DNA from: Actinernus sp. WN-2022
Lineage: Eukaryota; Cnidaria; Anthozoa; Actiniaria; Actinernidae
Assembly: GCA_030867875.1 (NCBI GenBank)
Contig: JAOWCC010000936.1
Span: forward strand, 11,602,095-11,666,094
Direction of reading: 5' to 3'
Length of the DNA: 64,000 nt
Shown one piece after another: positions 53,443 to 62,533 of the stretch. A program made the translations under genes and the position numbers. The notes beneath the pieces are model-generated. The model was given only the letters and a program-made list of their open reading frames with translations, ran no database searches and had not been told where the DNA came from. Within the stretch, counting starts at the first letter, position 1. The number at the start of each line of letters is the position of its first letter.

Positions 53443-53574
53443 GAATATTTGAGAAAATAAAATAAAAACGGGATCCAGTTTTTCATTTCATTGGTACTTT
53501 AAATAGTATCTACTTTGTGAGCAAGTTAGCATGTAAATTGCTTATGCATTAATAAATGAAAAATAATACTATAG

Positions 53575-53736
53575 TTAAGAAATAGAAAACATTTCCCGTG
53601 TTTCTATAGAGTTATAGAAACACGAGTGGGAGTTTGGGAGAACGAGAAATGGCAGTGGGAACACGAGCCCGATGGGCGAGTGTTTCCACAGCTATTTCGA
53701 GTTCTTCCAAACTTCCACAAGTGTTTCTATAACTCT
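53575..53736 (+). mobile_element. Fold-back element family F, truncated copy 2
   Basis: The same family starting ttaagaaatagaaaac, almost identical to copy 1, but cut off inside the right half at ataactct, where copy 3 begins in the opposite orientation. Confidence 0.8.
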
Positions 53737-54101
53737 TTATAAAATAGTTTCGATAGTACACGCGCTCTGATTGGCTGTAAGCCGTGTTGCTATAACTCTA
53801 TAGAAACATAGACAGTTGAGCGCGCGCTTGAGCTAGTTGTGAGAATTTACGTTTTGGTTATCAAATTAAGCGAGCGTTTCCATGCTTTTATTCGTTTATT
53901 TTATAAAGGAAATAGAAAACATTTTCCCCTTGTTTCTATAGAGTTATAGAAACACTTGTGGAAGTTTGGAAGAACTCGAAATAGCTGTGGAAACACTCGC
54001 CCTTCGGGCTCGTGTTCCCACTGCCATTTCTCGTTCTCCCAAACTCCCACTCGTGTTTCTATAACTCTATAGAAACACAGGAAATGTTTTCTTTTTCTTA
54101 A
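53737..54101 (-). mobile_element. Fold-back element family F, full copy 3, inverted
   Basis: Complete copy in reverse orientation, from ttataaaatagtttcgatag to ctttttctta. It abuts truncated copy 2 on its left and fragment 4 on its right with no spacer, so insertions were nested or the cluster rearranged through its own palindromes. Confidence 0.8.
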
Positions 54102-54304
54102 ATAGAAACAAGGGGAAAATGTTTTCTATTTCCTTTATAAAATAAACGAATCAAAGCACGGAAACACTCGCTTAATTTGATAACCAAAACGTAAATTCTC
54201 ACAACTAGCTCAAGCGCGCGCTCAACTGTCTATGTTTCTATAGAGTTATAGAAACACGGCTTACAGCCAATCAGAGCGCGCGTACTATCAAAACTATTTT
54301 ATAA
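54102..54304 (+). mobile_element. Fold-back element family F, fragment 4
   Basis: Right-hand part of the family only, from atagaaacaagg to actattttataa. The left hairpin half is missing. Confidence 0.75.
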
Positions 54305-54669
54305 TTAAGAAATAGAAAACATTTCCCGTGTTTCTATAGAGTTATAGAAACACGAGTGGGAGTTTGGGAGAACGAGAAATGGCAGTGTGAACACGAGCCC
54401 GAAGGGCGAGTGTTTCCACAGCTATTTCGAGTTCTTCCAAACTTCCACAAGTGTTTCTATAACTCTATAGAAACAAGGGGGAAATGTTTTCTATTTCCTT
54501 TATAAAATAAACGAATAAAAGCACGGAAATGCTCGCTTAATTTGATAATCAAAATGTAAATTCTCACAACTAGCTCAAGCGCGCGCTCAACTGTCTATGT
54601 TTCTATAGAGTTATAGAAACACGGCTTACAGCCAATCAGAGCGTGCGTACTATCGAAACTATTTTATAA
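54305..54669 (+). mobile_element. Fold-back element family F, full copy 5
   Basis: Complete copy, same orientation as copy 1, directly joined to fragment 4. It differs from copy 1 by scattered substitutions (for example gcagtgtgaacacg against gcagtgggaacacg). Confidence 0.8.
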
Positions 54670-54711
54670 TACTAAATATTATTATGAAAAATGTCCAGAA
54701 GATCAGATCCG

Positions 54712-55238
54712 CGGTTGTTCCGCGAGTACAACCACAGGCTAACCATCCTGCCATTTTGTGTATTTGTCACTGATGTTTTAATAATCCATCATTTCTTAGC
54801 AAATTGTGAATAAAATACCTTTTGACTTGATTCTGCTGTATATGTGTTGATTTAGTGTGCCCTCATAATACAGCTCGGGTTTCCTGTGGCTCACGATTGT
54901 TTACATATAGCTCGGGCTTCCTGTGGCTCATCTCGCCAACTACATAAAACTACACGTGTATTTTTACATCAAATATTATTTTATGTAAAAAAAATCAAAA
55001 ATACACACGTGTATTTTATGTAGTTGGCGAGATGAGCCACAGGAAGCCCGAGCTAAATGTAAACAAACCTGAGCCACAGGAAACCCGAGCTGTATTATGA
55101 GCGCGCGCTAAATCAACACATACACGGCAGAATCAAGTGAAAAGGTATTTTATTTCACAATTTGCTAAAAAAATATGGATTAAAACATCAGTGACAAATA
55201 CACAAAATAGGAGGATGGTTAGCCTGTGGTACAACCGT
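54712..55238. mobile_element. Long fold-back element (about 530 bp)
   Basis: Nearly the whole segment is one inverted repeat with arms of about 240 bp around a short centre near 54965-54995. Paired blocks include accacaggctaaccatcct, ctcgggtttcctgtggctca, ctcgggcttcctgtggctca and tcgccaactacataaa, each met by its complement on the other side. The left end has an extra small hairpin (ggttgt, tccgcgag, tacaacc) not present on the right. No coding capacity. It resembles a non-autonomous DNA transposon made mostly of terminal inverted repeats; I could not define a target-site duplication. Confidence 0.8.
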
Positions 55239-56190
55239 GCCTCCTGACACACAAGTAGAGACTGGTAACTACAGTACTGTAAATCGGTCAGCGGCAACGT
55301 TCGTGAGCATATCAGGTTTCGTCGGGCAAACGAACCGTAGCACTTTGTGAGTTGTCTTTTCCTATAAATTCAATGGATTTACAGAAGGTTAGCTACTTAA
55401 AGAGTTTTGGAACCAAGCTAAGAACTCATCAAGACGTCGTGTGGACCCTGGATGGGCTATTTATGGGCTGGTATCCGTGGAGGAAAACGAAACACTAAAA
55501 ACAGTTCGAAGATGATACGACGGTAAGCCTTTTTCATCAGTTTTAAAGTAATTCCTAATTTACGTACAAGTAGATATGTTGACCAGTAGGTCCCTTAATA
55601 ATGCTAACAAAAATTAAATGACCATGGACGAACTAACTATGCAATAAACGTATATACATGTGGCCAGAGACGGCAGAGTCCAACTGCTGCAAAGCTCTCT
55701 CACCACCCTCTCACCTTGCTTGACGAGCAGAGGAGTGAAAACATGAAGTCTCATTACAACTTAAATACACATCGGCGACTCGAATTAACCATCTAGTTAC
55801 AAGCTTAGGACATTGCATTGTGTTTGAGTATATTTCTCAGTTAACAAGGACGTTTCTAGTATAACACTAAGCGAGTAAATAATGACAAGAATAACATAAA
55901 ATCATAGTGAACCTCGTGTCTCAGCTCTACCCAGAAGTCTTCGTGGGCACCGATATGTTAATCATGATAATTTCCAGCCCATACTTTCGGTAAGCTACTA
56001 ATAGACAAAATAACAATGTCAGGGACAATGGCCACATGCATATAAACTTAATATACATTTGACTACAATCAGTATGTCAAGGATCAAGTAAAAATCACTT
56101 GCAATTGATCTAACATTTTAGAACAAAATTCAGCATGATCTTTCTATCAGAACCTGTTGTTCTAAGATGTTTTCAAATGGATTTGTAGGC
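55239..56190. other. Region with one very small frame, otherwise nothing recognised
   Basis: A 41-codon plus frame at 55373-55498 (starting MDLQKVSYLK) lies about 20 bp before a donor-like gtaagc near 55522, which could mark a first exon, but there is no further support. The rest is AT-rich with no clear feature. Confidence 0.3.
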
Positions 56191-56191
56191 T

Positions 56192-56405
56192 AGATTGCAG
56201 AATACCCCCTCCCCCTGAAGTACATAGGTGTTGACGCCAACATTGATGCGTTGACATCATACATGTTGCTTCGTTCTACTACCGTGAGCAGAGACTCGTT
56301 AACACCCAGACATATCTCTCTAGAGAGAACCATATATGGACTAACACATTGGCATGTTGGCGTCTCCACCTAACATACTTCAGTGGGGAGTGGGTATTCT
56401 GCAAT
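56192..56405. repeat. Inverted repeat with about 50-bp arms
   Basis: gcagaataccccctccccct with gaagtacataggtg and gacgccaaca on the left (56196-56245) recurs in reverse complement at 56342-56402 with some mismatches. The loop is about 95 bp. It partly overlaps the possible RNase H relic. Confidence 0.65.
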
Positions 56406-56557
56406 TCCTCCGATTTGTAAACTAAACTTTTATTTGAATACTCTATGGCCCACTTTAGTGCCAACAGTTTGAATTTGTAAACCAGCCATTGGTCTTGGTG
56501 AATCCATATATTTCTGGGATGGCATTTTGCAGCACCATTTGTGAGTTGAGTTTGTTG
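56369..56557 (-). pseudogene. Possible Ty3/gypsy RNase H relic
   Basis: Inside a 121-codon minus frame (56279-56644) the stretch QLTNGAAK, then KLLALKWAIEYSNKSLVY, then NTHSPLKYV follows the order of RNase H motifs of Ty3/gypsy retrotransposons (an NG turn, an E-x-L-ALKWA helix, a TD-NPL-Y strand). The usual catalytic acidic residues are not preserved: Lys occupies the normal Glu position and His the normal Asp. If the match is real it is long dead. No reverse transcriptase, integrase or LTR was found nearby. Chance similarity is possible. Confidence 0.35.
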
Positions 56558-56644
56558 GTATTTTGCATTTGCTCCAAGTGTTTTTTGGGGGATTCTCCAT
56601 TTTTCCTCCCTCCATAAAAACCAACACGCTAAATTCCAATTCAA

Positions 56645-57180
56645 TCTGTGATTTAGCTGGGTCCTGGCTTAGATCATCCCCATGGTTGTTCCAGGTCCTG
56701 TTACAAATTCAAGGTTATTTTTATCTGTCAACATGCACCTCTGTAGTTTTTCGCACAGTTTGTTTTTTTGGCTGAATAGGTAAATGTTGAAGACTGCATT
56801 TATGTAGGCTGGACTCCTTTGAGAACTTCGGTTGGCCTGCATAATCATTAAAAATATTCTTGGCTTCATGTTCAGTCCTGATTTATAATAGCTACATGTA
56901 CAGACTGTATGTACATGTAATCTGTATGTTGAAGCTTAATAGTAGTATATAATATGCCGGTTCTGGGACACTTTCAACGTCACATTCAACGATTATTGCA
57001 CAAGAAATACAACAAATGACACAAGGGCTGGGACACTGGGACATTGAGAAACCTAAAGTTTCGATCCGGTTTAGGGCGCATTATTCTGGATTAGGGCTGC
57101 TCAGATCGCGCTAGAGCGCCCGACATAATACTGCAGATCGAAGGTCTGGAATCCAAAAATCCGTCCCCGATATGTTTGGG
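56645..57180. other. Flank of the virus-like cluster, no gene recognised
   Basis: Contains minor frames on both strands without domains. Around 56960-57040 the phrase tgggacact occurs twice. The left end of the virus-like element may lie here, but I found no terminal repeat to mark it. Confidence 0.35.
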
Positions 57181-57199
57181 TTTCAACTACCGTTCTCTA

Positions 57200-57400
57200 G
57201 AGCTGCCAACGAACTAGCAAAGCATAGCAATACCAACGAACGAATGCAATGCCAACTAATGAATGCAAAGCCAAAAAACAAAAGCAAAGCAACAGGCCAA
57301 GAAAAGCAACGGGCAAATCAACGAACGAAAGCAAAGCAACGAACAAAAGCAAAGCAACAGACAAAGCAACAAGACTATAACGCGTATGTGAGCATATATT
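57200..57400. repeat. Low-complexity leader rich in aacgaa/gcaaagc
   Basis: Imperfect short repeats of caacgaacgaa and aaagcaaagcaac type, giving a Lys/Gln/Ala-rich 76-codon frame (57172-57402) that is best read as a by-product. The 16-mer agcatagcaataccaa (57221-57236) recurs exactly at 58377-58392, just after the first gene, followed in both places by aacgaacgaat-type sequence. The spacers before and after that gene therefore share origin. Confidence 0.65.
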
Positions 57401-57418
57401 AAACAAATGAGAACATTA

Positions 57419-57429
57419 AGTATATATCG
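57419..57429 (+). promoter_or_regulatory. TATA-like box before the 307-aa gene
   Basis: agtatatatcg lies 11 bp before the ATG at 57441. All four plus-strand genes have such an AT-rich box a short way (about 10-30 bp) before the start codon. Confidence 0.35.
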
Positions 57430-57440
57430 AGAGAAGGATC

Positions 57441-58364
57441 ATGCCAGGAAAGAGCGAAATTCCACCTTCGGCCTACATAGAGATACAAACAGGTGGGCTA
57501 GGATATAGAGAAGCTAGAAGGAGATATAACATTGGACACAAACGATACAAAAAGATCCAACGAGGAGAGGAGACTCCTCCACCTCCATCTCCCTTAATTC
57601 CAATTCCTCCACCTCCATCTCCCTTAATTCCAATTCCTCCACCTCCACCTCCTCTACCTCTTGCCATGCAATACCCAAGTGGTGAGTTTCTCGACATTCT
57701 CAAAGAGCTACTACGAGGCCGTCCAGACCTATTTCTATCCCACAAAGAATACAAGCTCTTGGTAGGGGCAAAAGATGCAAAACGGTACTACACGTTCGTC
57801 CATCTACGGGACTTTCCTAGACAGCTTCGCGAGATCTGTAGGATGCAGTACCACTATTTCCTAGCCACCGGATACATAAAAGACATCGTGGATATGCGAG
57901 TCCACAAAGTTGGCAGGTCCGGCTTCGTATCCTTCGACCGGCTTCTACTACCAGAAAACTACGAACGGTTTCTACAACCAGGATTCTACGAGCAACAGCC
58001 TGCAAACTCGATGGAACCGGAGGGCGGCACGCAAGCAGCGGCAGCCGAGCCCCTCGACACTACGTGCCGCTGTGGATCCGAAGACCATAGAACCCACAGC
58101 GAAACGTGCATACTAGAAAGGCAAGACCACGACGAAGAAGCCCAAGAGGAGGTGCAACCCACGTACGATATCGAAATCCCAAAGCCGCAAGAGTGCCTGG
58201 TACAGTTACCAAAGGAGATTCTATCCAACAAAGCAGTGTGTAACATCGAATGCAATGACAACATGTCTTTCTACTGGTGTATTCGAGTATCATTGAAATT
58301 GCAAAGACTCAAAGAGGCATGCCCATGTGGCCGAGGAGAGGATTGTGTCTGGCAACGAATGTAG
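57441..58364 (+). CDS. HTH-like, proline-rich protein with a polymerase-derived C-terminal piece
   Basis: 307 aa, intact. Residues 8-45 (IPPSAYIEIQTGGLGYREAR and on) look like a helix-turn-helix domain and are clearly related to the start of the 196-aa protein at 62557; both then reach a TPP-P hinge. Residues 46-74 are a proline tract holding two PPPPSPLIPI repeats, encoded by a near-exact DNA repeat. Residues 80-185 are a compact alpha/beta-looking part of unknown family. Residues 209-223 hold C-x-C-x4-H-x6-C, a possible zinc knuckle, followed by an acidic stretch. Residues 254-284 (VQLPKEILSNKAVCNIECND) match residues 148-178 of the polymerase (LPKEIANKKAVINVKNYDDH), so this gene carries a copy of a polymerase N-terminal motif. 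The end is Cys-rich (CPCGRGEDC). A role in DNA binding or initiation is inference; no exact function is known to me. Confidence 0.75.
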   Translation: MPGKSEIPPSAYIEIQTGGLGYREARRRYNIGHKRYKKIQRGEETPPPPSPLIPIPPPPSPLIPIPPPPPPLPLAMQYPSGEFLDILKELLRGRPDLFLSHKEYKLLVGAKDAKRYYTFVHLRDFPRQLREICRMQYHYFLATGYIKDIVDMRVHKVGRSGFVSFDRLLLPENYERFLQPGFYEQQPANSMEPEGGTQAAAAEPLDTTCRCGSEDHRTHSETCILERQDHDEEAQEEVQPTYDIEIPKPQECLVQLPKEILSNKAVCNIECNDNMSFYWCIRVSLKLQRLKEACPCGRGEDCVWQRM

Positions 58365-58460
58365 ACCAACAGGCGAAGCATAGCAATACCAAACGTCAAC
58401 CACACCCAAGGCCATCCACGAATGCAAAACCAACGAACGAATACATTATAGTATTTCCTT

Positions 58461-58536
58461 TGTTAGATGTTGGACCTTGCTTTTTACTCCACACGATAGT
58501 CCGTGTTAAACATATAGATTTACTAAGATATATAAA
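58461..58536 (+). promoter_or_regulatory. Repeated upstream block (likely promoter), copy 1
   Basis: Begins tgttagatgttggaccttgc, continues through gatagtccgtgttaaacata, and ends in a TATA-like agatatataaac 9 bp before the ATG at 58546. A matching block lies at 58846-58920, ahead of the polymerase. Conservation between two gene starts while flanks differ argues for a shared promoter or other cis signal. Confidence 0.6.
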
Positions 58537-58545
58537 CCATGTTAG

Positions 58546-58851
58546 ATGGAATGTGAAAAGTGTGGAAGAGTATTTAAGAGGAGTCAGCACCTGAAACATC
58601 ACCTGGAAGATCGCAAGACCCCATGCGTTAAAACTCCAAAGCCCCCTATACATGAGACTTGCGAAAAGTGTGGAAGAGTATTTCAGTGGAGTGGACGTCT
58701 GAAACATCACCTAGAAGATCGTAAGACCCCCTGCGTTAAGACTCCAAAGCAATACATTTGTGAGAATTGCGGAAGAGAGCTAAGCTGTTGCGCCAATTTA
58801 TGGAGACATAAGAAGAAGAACTGTCCCAACACGAAGGTCATTATCTGTTAG
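58546..58851 (+). CDS. Three-finger C2HC-type zinc-finger protein
   Basis: 101 aa, intact. Two nearly identical fingers in a 36-residue tandem duplication, CEKCGRVFKRSQHLKHHLED with a following Cys at residue 27 and a second finger at residues 39-63, are joined by VKTPK linkers. A third, more diverged finger covers residues 72-93 (CENCGRELSC...H...C). Pattern C-x2-C-x(11-12)-H-x(4-8)-C, a variant of C2H2 seen in several DNA viruses and mobile elements. Probably a nucleic-acid-binding regulator or replication accessory (inference). The stop codon overlaps the start of the next upstream block (tgttag). It lies 95 bp before the polymerase start, and the polymerase itself carries a comparable C-x2-C...H-x3-C finger. 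Confidence 0.75.
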   Translation: MECEKCGRVFKRSQHLKHHLEDRKTPCVKTPKPPIHETCEKCGRVFQWSGRLKHHLEDRKTPCVKTPKQYICENCGRELSCCANLWRHKKKNCPNTKVIIC

Positions 58852-58920
58852 ATGTTGGACCTTGCTTTTTTGCTCAACATGATAGTCCGTGTTAGACATA
58901 TAACTACATTAATATATAGT
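58846..58920 (+). promoter_or_regulatory. Repeated upstream block (likely promoter), copy 2
   Basis: Partner of 58461-58536: tgttagatgttggaccttgc is identical, then ttttttgctcaacatgatag, tccgtgttagacatata and an AT-rich aatatatagta. It overlaps the last codons of the zinc-finger gene and lies 26 bp before the polymerase ATG, so the two genes are probably expressed from similar separate promoters rather than as an operon. Confidence 0.6.
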
Positions 58921-58946
58921 ACCACCTTAGGACTTCATTTGTGAGA

Positions 58947-61900
58947 ATGGCAGAACGTACACTAACGTTTATCCAAGTGCCCGGCATTAAGGGTTATTTA
59001 CACGGATGGAAGATGGATGTTCCCGACGGTAATCCTCTAGAAGCAGACCCAGCTGCTTTCCTTGCCGGTGTGCGAAAGCAGACTACCGAAAAGATCAATG
59101 AAGAGCTACAAGACTTAAATAACATCAAGGTTCAGCTAGCTTTGAATGTAACTCTCCGTCTCGACAAACCTGAGGGTTCGGTATACGATACAAGCATATT
59201 TCGGAGTTCACAAGAAGTTCTGACCGACAGTTCTTATACCCGTGGAGTAATAGTAGAAGCGCATGCTCAGATCTATAACTACATTGAGAAATGGATCAGT
59301 CGAGGATCAAACTGGGTCATAGATAAAGTCAACATTCTATGGGTGAACATCGCTCGATATCAACCACTACAAGGAGGTTCATACTTACCACTACCTAAAG
59401 AAATCGCGAACAAGAAAGCCGTGATCAATGTAAAGAACTATGACGACCACTGCGCACTTTGGGTGATAACGGCAACTCTGCATCCAGTTGCAATACACCC
59501 CGAGAGAATATCAAAGTATCGAAAGGAAGATTGGCCGAAACACGAAGGGGTAGACTCACCAACACCAATTTCGCAAATACCACGCTTGGAGAAGCAAAAT
59601 GAAATCTCAATCAACGTGTATGGTTGGGATCCAAAGGAAAAGTGTTTGATTGTACACCACATATCGAAGGAGACCTTCTCAAAGCGCATCAACATGCTGC
59701 TTATAGAGTGCCCAGATAGTGGTATACAACACTACTGCCAGATCAAGGATTTCAACCGCCTACTATTCGATCAGACAAAACATGATCATAGACAGCACTT
59801 CTGCGAACGATGCCTACATGGATATTCCAACGAATCTCTTCTTGTGAAGCACATCCCAGAATGTAATGGAGTCAACGATCGAGCCATTCGAATCGAGATG
59901 CCCACCAATGAGAACAACAAAGTCTCATTTCAGAACATCCACAAACAGCTCAAAGTTCCATACGTTATCTATGCAGACCTTGAGGCCTTAACCACTAAGA
60001 TCGAAGGACCTGCCCAAGACCCTGGAAAGAGCAATACGATGAAAACGGAAGAACACATTCCCTGTGGATTCTCCTACATCGTCATACGTTCCGATGGTCA
60101 TAGCGAACCACCAGTAATATATCGAGGTCCGGATACAATCGAATGCTTTCTAAAGTCTGTACAAGAAGAAGAAACGAAGATAAAGGACCAAGTTGCCAAG
60201 CCACTACACATGTCAATGAAAGACAATAGAGATTATAAAAGAGCAATTCTTTGTCATATCTGTCAGAAACCGTTGGTTGGCAAAGATAGAGTACGTGACC
60301 ATTGCCACATCACAGGTGAGTTTCGAGGTGCAGCACATAAAGTATGTAATCTCAAATTACGTATCTCACCTATCATCCCAGTTGTATTCCACAATCTACG
60401 GGGTTATGATTCTCACTTATTGATGCAATCTATTTCCAAGACAGAGGGCGATATCTCTTGCATTCCAAATAACATGGAGAAATACATATCGTTCTCACTT
60501 GGCAACCTACGGTTCATCGATAGCTTGCAATTTCTACCATCCTCTCTTGGCAAGCTGGTAGAGAGTTCTACCCCAGACACCTTTCAACAAACTACGAAGT
60601 ATACACCCGACCCAGAGAGAAACAAGTTGCTACTACGCAAAGGCGTTTATCCATATGAGTACATGGACTCTTGGGAAAGATTCACTGAGACTTCCCTTCC
60701 ACCAAAGGAATCGTTCTATAGTAAGCTAAGCCTAGAGGACATATCTGACGAAGATTATGAATGTGCACTAGAAGTTTGGAACGTATTTGATTGTAAGACA
60801 TTAGGTGACTACCACGACCTTTACCTCCAAACTGACGTGCTTCTTCTGGCAGATGTCTTTGAGACCTTTCGGGCAACATGTATGCAAAACTACGGATTAG
60901 ATCCTGCGCATTACTACACCAGCCCTGGTCTCTCTTGGGATGCATTGTTAAGGAAGACCGGAGTGGAACTGGAACTATTAACCGACTACGACATGCATCT
61001 ATTCATTGAGAAAGGTTTACGTGGCGGTATATCCATGGTGTCTCAACGCAATGCCAAGGCAAACAATCCAAACGTACCCGATTTCGATCCCGATAAGCCA
61101 AGTAGCTATATACTCTATCTTGATGCCAACAACCTATATGGATGGGCCATGAGTCAATATCTACCAACTGGGGGATTCGAGTGGTGTATGCCAACGAAAG
61201 AAGAAATCACCAATCTTGTAACTGATTCTGATGTAGGTTACATCCTAGAAGTTGACCTTGAATATCCTCGAGAACTTCACGACGAACACAACAGCTATCC
61301 GTTAGCTCCTGAAAGAATGCAAGTGAATAAAGCTTGGTTCTCAGAGTATCAGACAAGTCTATTCGAGGAGCTGTACAAAGGAAATGGATCCTTGAAAGCG
61401 GAAAAGCTTGTACCTAACTTATATGATAAAGAGCGATACGTGCTCCACTACCGCAATCTACAGCTATATATATCTCTTGGCATGCGTTTGAAAAAGATCC
61501 ATAGAGCACCACGATTCGATCAATCACCATGGATGAAGCCATACATACAAATGAATACAGAATTACGAAAACAAGCGAAGAGCCCATTCGAGCAGGACCT
61601 CTACAAATTGATGAACAATAGTGTGTTTGGTAAGACAATGGAGAATCTACGAAAGCGTGTAGATGTCAAACTAATTCGCTCCTCAGAAGGAATCAGACTA
61701 CAACGTCTCTTGAATAAACCTAGTTATGCTCGCTCTACGATCTTTGACGATGATCTAGCTGCCGTGCACAATTACAAAAGTAAGTTGTATCTGAACCGCC
61801 CAGTATACGTTGGAATGTCGATTCTAGATCTCTCAAAACATCTGATGTATGACTTCTACTACAAGGAGCTCAATCAGCAGTATGGACAACGTTGTAATCT

Positions 61901-62420
61901 ACTCTACACAGATACCGACAGTCTTTTACTACACATCGAAACTGAAGACATCTATGCAGACATGAAAGCCAATAAACGTTTCTACGATACAAGCAACTAC
62001 AACGAAGACCATCCATCATACGACGCATCCAACAAGAAAGTACTTGGCAAAATGAAAGATGAATGTGGAGGTATTCCCATCGTTGAATACGTTGGACTAC
62101 GATCAAAGATCTACTCGATCTTGAAAGTAGACGGCGAAGAGATTAGGAAAGCCAAAGGTACAAAGAAGGCAGTTGTGAAACATCGCATTGGTCATGATCA
62201 ATACAAAGAGTGCTTGCTAGACAAGAAAGTATTCCGCCATGGCATGGACATGGTTCGAAGTGAAGGTCATAGAATGTATGGCATGCATATGAATAAAGTA
62301 TCTCTCTCACCATTCGACTCCAAGCGATGGATTGCAGAAAACGGAATCGATACATTAGCCTATGGGCATAAAGACATAATTCCAGACATGGATGATTTCA
62401 TAGATGAGTTACTATCTTAG
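58947..62420 (+). CDS. Type B2 (protein-primed) DNA polymerase with endonuclease VII-like insert
   Basis: 1157 aa, intact. ATG at 58947 is chosen over an in-frame GTG two codons earlier because it has A at -3 and G at +4. Order: N-terminal domain with the LPKEIANKKAVINVKNYDDH motif (residues 148-167); zinc finger C286, C289, H302, C306; exonuclease motif I with D344/E346 (YADLE); endonuclease VII/HNH-like insert with C436, C439, D451-H454 (DHCH), C467 and N468; Exo II around N483-D488 (HNLRGYDSHLL); Exo III Y626/D630; polymerase motif A D726 (DANNLYG); motif B K887-K896 (KLMNNSVFGK); motif C Y987-D991 (YTDTDS); KxY at 1054-1056. All catalytic residues are present. Family knowledge: such enzymes copy linear genomes from a terminal-protein primer with 3'-5' proofreading; endonuclease VII-type domains cut branched DNA. 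Polinton/Maverick-, adintovirus- or related origin is likely; exact group undecided. Acts presumably in the nucleus. Confidence 0.92.
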   Translation: MAERTLTFIQVPGIKGYLHGWKMDVPDGNPLEADPAAFLAGVRKQTTEKINEELQDLNNIKVQLALNVTLRLDKPEGSVYDTSIFRSSQEVLTDSSYTRGVIVEAHAQIYNYIEKWISRGSNWVIDKVNILWVNIARYQPLQGGSYLPLPKEIANKKAVINVKNYDDHCALWVITATLHPVAIHPERISKYRKEDWPKHEGVDSPTPISQIPRLEKQNEISINVYGWDPKEKCLIVHHISKETFSKRINMLLIECPDSGIQHYCQIKDFNRLLFDQTKHDHRQHFCERCLHGYSNESLLVKHIPECNGVNDRAIRIEMPTNENNKVSFQNIHKQLKVPYVIYADLEALTTKIEGPAQDPGKSNTMKTEEHIPCGFSYIVIRSDGHSEPPVIYRGPDTIECFLKSVQEEETKIKDQVAKPLHMSMKDNRDYKRAILCHICQKPLVGKDRVRDHCHITGEFRGAAHKVCNLKLRISPIIPVVFHNLRGYDSHLLMQSISKTEGDISCIPNNMEKYISFSLGNLRFIDSLQFLPSSLGKLVESSTPDTFQQTTKYTPDPERNKLLLRKGVYPYEYMDSWERFTETSLPPKESFYSKLSLEDISDEDYECALEVWNVFDCKTLGDYHDLYLQTDVLLLADVFETFRATCMQNYGLDPAHYYTSPGLSWDALLRKTGVELELLTDYDMHLFIEKGLRGGISMVSQRNAKANNPNVPDFDPDKPSSYILYLDANNLYGWAMSQYLPTGGFEWCMPTKEEITNLVTDSDVGYILEVDLEYPRELHDEHNSYPLAPERMQVNKAWFSEYQTSLFEELYKGNGSLKAEKLVPNLYDKERYVLHYRNLQLYISLGMRLKKIHRAPRFDQSPWMKPYIQMNTELRKQAKSPFEQDLYKLMNNSVFGKTMENLRKRVDVKLIRSSEGIRLQRLLNKPSYARSTIFDDDLAAVHNYKSKLYLNRPVYVGMSILDLSKHLMYDFYYKELNQQYGQRCNLLYTDTDSLLLHIETEDIYADMKANKRFYDTSNYNEDHPSYDASNKKVLGKMKDECGGIPIVEYVGLRSKIYSILKVDGEEIRKAKGTKKAVVKHRIGHDQYKECLLDKKVFRHGMDMVRSEGHRMYGMHMNKVSLSPFDSKRWIAENGIDTLAYGHKDIIPDMDDFIDELLS

Positions 62421-62518
62421 AATCCTCACCGCCATAGCCATGTCTTTCTTCCAGGCCCGTATCGGATAGAACATTGACCACCTTCCCCAAGACCCACAGA
62501 TATCGTCCCTAGGTATGT
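61935..62518 (+). repeat. Inverted repeat, left arm (polymerase 3' end)
   Basis: 584 bp, the last 162 codons of the polymerase plus 98 bp after its stop, present in reverse complement at 63417-64000 without gaps and, as far as compared, without mismatches; the encoded 152-residue stretch is identical. The arm ends at aggtatgt (62511-62518). The copy reaches the window edge, so the true arm is longer. Confidence 0.95.
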
Positions 62519-62533
62519 GTTGAAGAGACAGAT

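Noticed and set aside
57172..57402. Lys/Gln-rich 76-codon frame as an additional gene of the element
   Set aside because: It is a translation of short aacgaa/gcaaagc repeats with no stable content.
58941..58946. GTG as the polymerase start
   Set aside because: The ATG two codons later has a good context for eukaryotic initiation.
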